A stretch of DNA of 64,000 bases from DASRHY01 sp035650275 (GTDB taxonomy: Bacteria; Actinomycetota; Actinomycetes; Propionibacteriales; Kribbellaceae): the NCBI GenBank assembly GCA_035650275.1, contig DASRHY010000339.1, positions 3,063 through 67,062 of the forward strand. The letters run 5' to 3'. Positions 59,072-64,000 of this stretch are shown in pieces. How positions within the stretch are numbered: the stretch's first letter is position 1; every line of letters begins with the position of its first letter. The translations under genes and the position numbers were made by a program. The notes under the pieces are model-generated. The model searched no databases and was not told where the DNA came from. It saw only the letters and a list, made by a program, of their open reading frames with translations.

Positions 59072-60533
59072 CCAGGTGATCGACGAGCTTGACACGGAGG
59101 CGGCGCTGGGCGTGGCCGCCGAGCTGCGTGCGATCGCCGACACCGCCGAACGCCGACTGCTCCAGGTCGCGGCGCATTTCGCGGACCTGCACCCCGAGCC
59201 TCACCGGTGGGACGGGCTGATTCACCCTGGCGGGGAGCGGCTGTTGGTGTGTGGTGGTGAGGGCTGCCCGGAGGTGGCGGAGTTCGCTCCGGTCGAGTTC
59301 GGCACGGCGCTCGGGATCTCGAGTGCGGCGGCTGCGTCGTTGATCGAGGATGCGTTGGCGTTGCGGCATCGGCACCCGAGGATCTGGCGGCGGGTGGTCG
59401 ATGGTGAGGTGCCGGCGTGGCGGGCCCGCAAGGTCGCGCAGGCAACCGGGCGGCTGTCACTGGCGGCGGCCGCCCGGGTGGATGACCGGGTGGCGGACCT
59501 TGTCGAGACGGTGACGCCCGGGCGGCTGGCGCGGATCGTGCGCGCCGCCGCGATGGACGCCGATCCCGACCTCGCCCAGGCTGACGCCGACGGTGCGGCC
59601 GGCGAGCGTGGGGTGTGGGTCGGCCAGTCGAACCTGTCCGGCACCAAGACCGTGGTGATCAAGGCCGCCGCGGGCGATGCGATCCGGTTCGACGCCGCTA
59701 CCGATCATCTGGCCGACGTGCTCGCGCACCTGGGCGACACCGACACCAAGGATGTTCGTCGTGCGAAGGCGGTCGGGCTGCTGGCCGACCCGCAGACCGC
59801 GCTCGACCTGTGGAGCGCGACGACCGATCGGACCGTCTCCAGTGGCGGTGACACGGCGTCCGGGGATGTGGTGGACGCTGTGGGCGCGGCACGGCTGACG
59901 ATCGCGCCGGATACCACTGCGCGGGTGGCGCAGCCGCCGTCATCGCCGCGGCCTGGTGGTGGGGCCCACACGCTGTACGTGCATGTCACCGACCAGGCTC
60001 TGGCCTCTGGCACCGGTGTGCTGCGGGTCGAGGGGCACGAGGTCACCCTCGGCCCGATGTTGGTGAGCCAACTGTCAGAGCTGCTAGGTCATGACCGGGT
60101 GGTGGTGAAGCCGGTGATCGATCTCAACAAGCGGTTGTCGGTGGATGCCTACGAGATCCCGGCGCGGATCCGTGAGCGCGTCAAGCTCAAGCACACGGTG
60201 TGCATCTTCCCCTGGTGCAACCGTCCCGCAACGAACAGGACCGACCTGGATCACACGATTCCGTATGACGGCACGGATCCACCGGGTCAAACCTGCACGG
60301 ACAATCTGGTGCCGTTGTGTCGGTTGCACCACCGGGTCAAGACCCATGGCCGGTGGACGTATCGTCGTCTGTCCGACGGTTCGTACCTGTGGATCGGGCC
60401 GCATGGACAGCTGTACCGCGTCGACCACACCGGAACCCGCCCCATCACCGGGAACGCCGCCGCGGCCGACGATGTCCCGGCCAACCCCGCGCACTCACCC
60501 GAGCCCTCGTGTCCGAGCCCTCGCGCATCATGA
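59064..60533 (+). CDS. DUF222 / HNH endonuclease (13E12 repeat family type), second copy
   Basis: 489 residues from the ATG at 59064. The N-terminal MFDQVIDELDTEAALGVAAE resembles the first copy only at its MFD start. The central region (SLIEDALALRHRHPRIWRRV, GRLARIVRAAAMDADPDLAQ) is DUF222-like, and the HNH domain lies at about 395-445: CIFPWCNRPATNRTDLDHTI then LVPLCRLHHRVKTHGRW, with the Cys pair, D-H and final H intact. It should nick or cut DNA. The ATG is in the middle of a LexA-like box and follows a -10 by seven bases, like the first copy, so the two are probably induced together by DNA damage. Confidence 0.9.
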   Translation: MFDQVIDELDTEAALGVAAELRAIADTAERRLLQVAAHFADLHPEPHRWDGLIHPGGERLLVCGGEGCPEVAEFAPVEFGTALGISSAAAASLIEDALALRHRHPRIWRRVVDGEVPAWRARKVAQATGRLSLAAAARVDDRVADLVETVTPGRLARIVRAAAMDADPDLAQADADGAAGERGVWVGQSNLSGTKTVVIKAAAGDAIRFDAATDHLADVLAHLGDTDTKDVRRAKAVGLLADPQTALDLWSATTDRTVSSGGDTASGDVVDAVGAARLTIAPDTTARVAQPPSSPRPGGGAHTLYVHVTDQALASGTGVLRVEGHEVTLGPMLVSQLSELLGHDRVVVKPVIDLNKRLSVDAYEIPARIRERVKLKHTVCIFPWCNRPATNRTDLDHTIPYDGTDPPGQTCTDNLVPLCRLHHRVKTHGRWTYRRLSDGSYLWIGPHGQLYRVDHTGTRPITGNAAAADDVPANPAHSPEPSCPSPRAS

Positions 60534-60690
60534 TGTGCGGCAGATAGTAGACGAGGTCCCGCGCGGTTGCCCCTCAAGAGCGGCGTGGCGCGGTGCGGAT
60601 GGGTATTCGAAAAACGTAGGTACTGCGCGCTAGCGAGCAGGAGTCGGGCGGACAAGGGTGCGGGTATCCGCCCATTCCAAGGAGACTGCT

Positions 60691-61215
60691 GTGCCTACTT
60701 CCTTGACCCGCACCGTGAATCTGAACGGCGAACGCCGGCGGGTGACCGTGCCAGACGACGCCGAGCAACTGTTGTACGTGCTGCGCAACCAGCTGGGTCA
60801 GCGCGGCCCGAAGTTCGGCTGCGGGGTGTCGCAGTGCGGTGCCTGCACCGTGCTCCTCGACGGCCAGATCCGGCGGTCCTGTGTGACGCCACTGCGGACC
60901 GTGCCAGAGGGCGCGAGCGTGGAGACACTGGACGGGCTGGGCTCCGGCAAGCGGCCGCACCCGTTGCAGCAGGCGTTCATCGACGAGCAGGCCGGCCAGT
61001 GCGCGTACTGCGTCAACGGCATGATCATGGGCGCGGTCGGCTGGCTGCGGCAGCTCAAGGCCTCCGGCCGGACCACCGCGCCGAGCGAGTCCGAGATCGC
61101 CGCCTTCCTGTCCGGTGAGGCGCCCGGCTCGACGCAGAACTACATCTGCCGCTGCGGCACCCATCTCCGGGTGATCAGGGCGATCCACCGCGCCGCGGAG
61201 GAGCTGCTGTCATGA
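60691..61215 (+). CDS. 2Fe-2S subunit of an IorA-type molybdenum hydroxylase
   Basis: 174 residues from the GTG at 60691, with AAGGAG just upstream; a farther ATG at 60658 lacks this. Two [2Fe-2S] clusters are shown by CGVSQCGACTVLLDG with the later RRSC, and by CAYCVNG and ICRCGTHLRVI. The RCGTH/Y ending is the mark of the isoquinoline 1-oxidoreductase alpha (IorA) group, in which electrons go to a cytochrome or other carrier rather than FAD; no FAD subunit is present here. It overlaps the large-subunit gene by ATGA. Confidence 0.9.
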   Translation: MPTSLTRTVNLNGERRRVTVPDDAEQLLYVLRNQLGQRGPKFGCGVSQCGACTVLLDGQIRRSCVTPLRTVPEGASVETLDGLGSGKRPHPLQQAFIDEQAGQCAYCVNGMIMGAVGWLRQLKASGRTTAPSESEIAAFLSGEAPGSTQNYICRCGTHLRVIRAIHRAAEELLS

Positions 61216-63542
61216 CTCTCGAGCTGAGCAGGCGCCGGTTCGTCGCCGGCGCCGGAACCCTGGCGGTCGCCTTCCACCTCGCACCGCTCGACGCGGTCGC
61301 GGCGACGGTCGCGGCCGACGGCCTGCGGATCGACGAGTCGGCTGACGACGGTTCGCTGGCCTGGCTGCTGCTGGAGGAGGACCGGGTCACGATCCACAGC
61401 GGCAAGGTCGAGCTGGGTACCGGAGTGCAGACCGCGCTGACCCAGATCGTGCTGGACGAGCTGCACCTGCGGCACGGCCGGGTCGGCTACGTGCAGGGCG
61501 ACACCCGGGTCACGCCGGACCAGGGCACCACCGCGGGCAGCAAGACGATCCAGAACGGCGGCCCGGAGCTGCGGCAGGCGGCCGCGACCGCGTTCCAGGC
61601 GTTGCTCGGGCTGGCCGCGGCGTACTTCCAGGTCGACCGCAGCCAGCTGCAGGCCGACGACGGCGTCATCTCGGTCGTGGGTACGTCGCTCCGGGTCGGC
61701 TACGCCCGGCTGCTGGACCACGCCGAGCTGGTGCTGGTGGCCGACCCGGCGGCTCCAGTGGCGACGCCGGGGGAGTACCAGGTGGTCGGCCGGTCGGTCC
61801 CCCGGGCCGACCTGCCGGGCAAGGTCACCGCCGAGTTCGGGTACCTGCAGGACGTGCGGGTGCCGGGCATGGTGCACGGCCGCGTGATCCGGCCGTCGGG
61901 GCGCAACGCCACGTTCGCGTCCATCACTCCCGAGTCGATGGCCCGCGCCCGTGCGATCCCCGGGTTCCTGTCGGTTGTGCAGCGCGGCAACTTCGTCGGC
62001 GTGGTGGCGACCAGCGAGTGGGCCGCGATTCAGGCCGCAGCGCCGGCGACCGGTATCGAGGTGGTCTGGACCGACGGCCAGCCGCTGGTCGCGCAGGCCT
62101 CGCTGCCCGAGGCGTTGCGCGACCCGGCGCAGCACTACCGGACCACGCAGGAGGTCTCGGTCGGCGACGTGGACGCCGCCCTCGTCACCGCGGACACCAC
62201 GGTGCAGGCCGGCTACTTCACGCCATTCCAGATGCACGCCGCCATGGGCCCGACCTGCGCGGTCGCCGACGTCCGCCGTACCCCGGACCGCAAGACCGGA
62301 GTCCAGGCCACCGTGTGGGCGTGCAGCCAGGCAGTCTTCGCGCTGCGCGAGACGCTCGCCAACCTGCTCGGACTGCCGGAGCCGGCGGTGCACGTCATCT
62401 ACGAGGAGTCGGCCGGTTGCTACGGCCACAACGGAGCGGATGACGTCGCGGCCGACGCGGCCCTGCTGTCGCAGACGGTCGGCAAGCCGGTCCGGCTGCA
62501 GTGGTCCCGGCAGCACGAGCACGGCTGGGAACCGCTCGGCGCAGCGATGGCGCACGACCTGCGCGGCGGCATCACCGACGGCGCCGTGGTCGCCTGGGAG
62601 CACGTGGTCTGCACACCGACGCACGGCAGCCGCCCGAACGGCAGCCCGGGCACCGTGCTCGCCGGGCTGCTCACCGGCTCGCTCCCGGCCAACCTGCCGA
62701 CGGCCGCCGGCAACAGTGGTGGCCGGAACGCACCGGTGAACTACGTGTTCCCGAACGACCGGCTGATCGCCCACCTGGTGCGCAGCTTCGAGACTGCCGG
62801 CCCGACCTCCAACGTGCCGGCGGCGCCGCTGCGGTACCGGTTCCCGCGGACCACCGCGCTGCGTTCGCTGGGCGGGTTCTCGAACACGTTCGCCAACGAG
62901 TCGTTCCTGGACGAGCTGGCGGCGGCCGGCGGCGCCGACCCGCTCGAGCTGCGGATCGCCTCGCACGAAGACCCGCGCGCGATCGCGGTCCTGGAAGCCC
63001 TCGGCGACGCCTGGGCGAACCGACCGGCGGGTGGCGACGGGACGGGTGCGGGCGTCGCCTTCGCCCGGTACGAGACCGAGTACAGCTACGTCGCGACGTA
63101 CGTCGAGGTGACCGTCGACCAGTCGACCGGAGCGATCCGGGTCGGCCGCGTCCTCGTCGCCCACGACAGCGGGCTGGTGATCAACCCGGACGGTATCCGG
63201 CACCAGATCGAGGGCTGCGTCATCCAGGGCATCAGCCGCACGCTCAAGGAGGAGGTGCACTACGACGACCGCGGCGTCACCAGCGTGGTCTGGCAGTCCA
63301 GCCCGTTCAACCCCGGGCCGCAGTACGAGGTGCTCCGGTTCAGCGATGTGCCGGCGATCGAGGTGACGCTGATCGACCGGCCCGACCAGCCGGCCTGGGG
63401 TGCCGGCGAGCCGGCGATCGAGCCGATCCCGGCGGCCATCGGCAACGCGGTCTTCGCGGCCACCGGTGTCCGGATCCGGACCCTGCCGATGACTCCGGCG
63501 CGGGTCCTGTCGGCTCTCCAGGAGGTGCAGCCGAGGCGCTGA
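61212..63542 (+). CDS. Molybdenum-binding subunit of an IorB-type aldehyde/N-heterocycle hydroxylase
   Basis: A 776-residue protein. It begins with a Tat signal (LSRRRFVAGAGTLAVAFHLA), so the folded, cofactor-loaded enzyme should be exported with its 2Fe-2S partner. The molybdopterin motifs are VELGTGVQTALTQIVLDELH, QGTTAGSKTIQNGGPELRQA, RTTQEVSVGDVDAAL and, at about 731, WGAGEPAIEPIPAAIGNAVF with the catalytic Glu. The group hydroxylates aldehydes or N-heterocycles. The substrate is unknown. It overlaps the small subunit by ATGA and lies 98 bases before an aminotransferase-type gene. Confidence 0.9.
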   Translation: MTLELSRRRFVAGAGTLAVAFHLAPLDAVAATVAADGLRIDESADDGSLAWLLLEEDRVTIHSGKVELGTGVQTALTQIVLDELHLRHGRVGYVQGDTRVTPDQGTTAGSKTIQNGGPELRQAAATAFQALLGLAAAYFQVDRSQLQADDGVISVVGTSLRVGYARLLDHAELVLVADPAAPVATPGEYQVVGRSVPRADLPGKVTAEFGYLQDVRVPGMVHGRVIRPSGRNATFASITPESMARARAIPGFLSVVQRGNFVGVVATSEWAAIQAAAPATGIEVVWTDGQPLVAQASLPEALRDPAQHYRTTQEVSVGDVDAALVTADTTVQAGYFTPFQMHAAMGPTCAVADVRRTPDRKTGVQATVWACSQAVFALRETLANLLGLPEPAVHVIYEESAGCYGHNGADDVAADAALLSQTVGKPVRLQWSRQHEHGWEPLGAAMAHDLRGGITDGAVVAWEHVVCTPTHGSRPNGSPGTVLAGLLTGSLPANLPTAAGNSGGRNAPVNYVFPNDRLIAHLVRSFETAGPTSNVPAAPLRYRFPRTTALRSLGGFSNTFANESFLDELAAAGGADPLELRIASHEDPRAIAVLEALGDAWANRPAGGDGTGAGVAFARYETEYSYVATYVEVTVDQSTGAIRVGRVLVAHDSGLVINPDGIRHQIEGCVIQGISRTLKEEVHYDDRGVTSVVWQSSPFNPGPQYEVLRFSDVPAIEVTLIDRPDQPAWGAGEPAIEPIPAAIGNAVFAATGVRIRTLPMTPARVLSALQEVQPRR

Positions 63543-63640
63543 CTCAGGACGGGCCGGACAGGGCGCGGAACCGGTCACCCACGGATCGCACCCGCGGATG
63601 CGAGGATCGGAGCCGTTGACCGCGACCCTGTGGAGGCAGC

Positions 63641-64000
63641 ATGCCAGCCGTGATCGAAGTCGCCGCCGTACGCCGCGCGTTCCCGGCGCTGGCCGAGGGC
63701 GCGGCGCATTTCGACGGTCCGGGCGGTTCGCAGACGCCGCAGGCGGTGGCCGACGCGGTCGCCGGTGCGCTGACCGCGGCGGTCGCCAACCGCGGCCGGC
63801 GGACCGCCGCCGAACGGCGTGCTGACGACATCGTGCGGACTGCCCGGCAGGCGATCGCCGACCTGCTCGGCGCGGACCCGGGTGGCGTGGTGTTCGGCCG
63901 CAGCATGACCCAGCTGACCTACGACGTCGCGCGGATGCTGGCGAAGGACTGGGGACCGGGCGACGAGGTGGTCGTGACCCGGCTCGACCACGACGCGAAC
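63641..64000 (+). CDS. Class V aminotransferase (cysteine desulfurase-like), 5' part, cut by window
   Basis: The first 120 codons are visible from the ATG at 63641 (GGAGG about 10 bases before). The N-terminus (EVAAVRRAFPALAEGAAHFD, GPGGSQTPQAVADAVAGAL, then ADPGGVVFGRSMTQLTYDVA) is typical of the SufS-like class V aminotransferases in which PLP lysine and catalytic Cys lie further on. Neither is in view, so true desulfurase activity cannot be judged. If it is a desulfurase it could supply the sulfido ligand for the molybdenum cofactor of the hydroxylase next door, but this is only inference. Confidence 0.72.
   Translation, partial: MPAVIEVAAVRRAFPALAEGAAHFDGPGGSQTPQAVADAVAGALTAAVANRGRRTAAERRADDIVRTARQAIADLLGADPGGVVFGRSMTQLTYDVARMLAKDWGPGDEVVVTRLDHDAN

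Overview
The window reads as chromosomal DNA of a high-GC Gram-positive bacterium (Actinomycetota). Coding is dense on both strands with strong third-position G/C bias, GTG starts are common, and several genes look leaderless. Families that point the same way are LmeA/DUF2993, WS/DGAT acyltransferase, 13E12-type DUF222-HNH proteins, DUF6131, DUF1206, a QsdR-type TetR and actinobacterial LexA boxes. From the overall gene style I lean towards Propionibacteriales, possibly Kribbella, but nothing here proves the genus. I saw no rRNA, tRNA, CRISPR array, insertion sequence or prophage. No stretch longer than about 300 bases lacks a gene or gene remnant; the longest is 42760-43009.

Layout. 1-10 kb: a cut B3/B4-domain gene, two MocR-type (GntR plus aminotransferase) regulators each divergent from a transporter (LysE, MFS), a TetR-hydrolase-WS/DGAT operon under a perfect 13-bp-arm operator, a PPOX flavoprotein and a DUF445 protein. 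10-20 kb: a secreted subtilase, an AlkB-like dioxygenase behind a near-consensus LexA box, propionyl-CoA synthetase, a bacterial lipase maturation factor homologue and a PhoD-like phosphatase. 20-28 kb: a sugar cassette (binding protein, two permeases, NagZ-like GH3, divergent ROK repressor) lying between two closely related soluble Ser/Thr kinases. 28-35 kb: fused proline-catabolic PutA with a divergent LysR regulator, M19 dipeptidase, and an ECF sigma factor with a SnoaL-like tail plus a hydrolase. 35-43 kb: a 1235-residue subtilase, an SOS-type HNH protein, a decayed DUF1206 gene, DUF6131, two tandem paralogues of unknown function, and LmeA.

43-52.5 kb is a purine-catabolism island. uraD-uraH-uricase run as one overlapping operon. 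A PucR regulator is divergent from xanthine dehydrogenase (FAD, 2Fe-2S and Mo subunits), with an 8-oxoguanine deaminase gene inserted between the 2Fe-2S and Mo subunits. The genes present cover 8-oxoguanine deamination and hypoxanthine/xanthine to urate to allantoin; allantoin breakdown is not encoded here.

52.5-64 kb holds a secreted M6 protease, a YihY/BrkB membrane protein, a large LuxR/MalT-type ATPase regulator, a DUF1269 protein, a second DUF222-HNH gene with the same LexA-box/leaderless architecture as the first, a Tat-exported IorAB-type molybdenum hydroxylase and a truncated class V aminotransferase gene. The most notable signal is regulatory: three LexA-like boxes with the same core, two of them centred exactly on the start codons of the two HNH genes and one in front of the AlkB-like gene. 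They suggest a small DNA-damage regulon spread over 45 kb.
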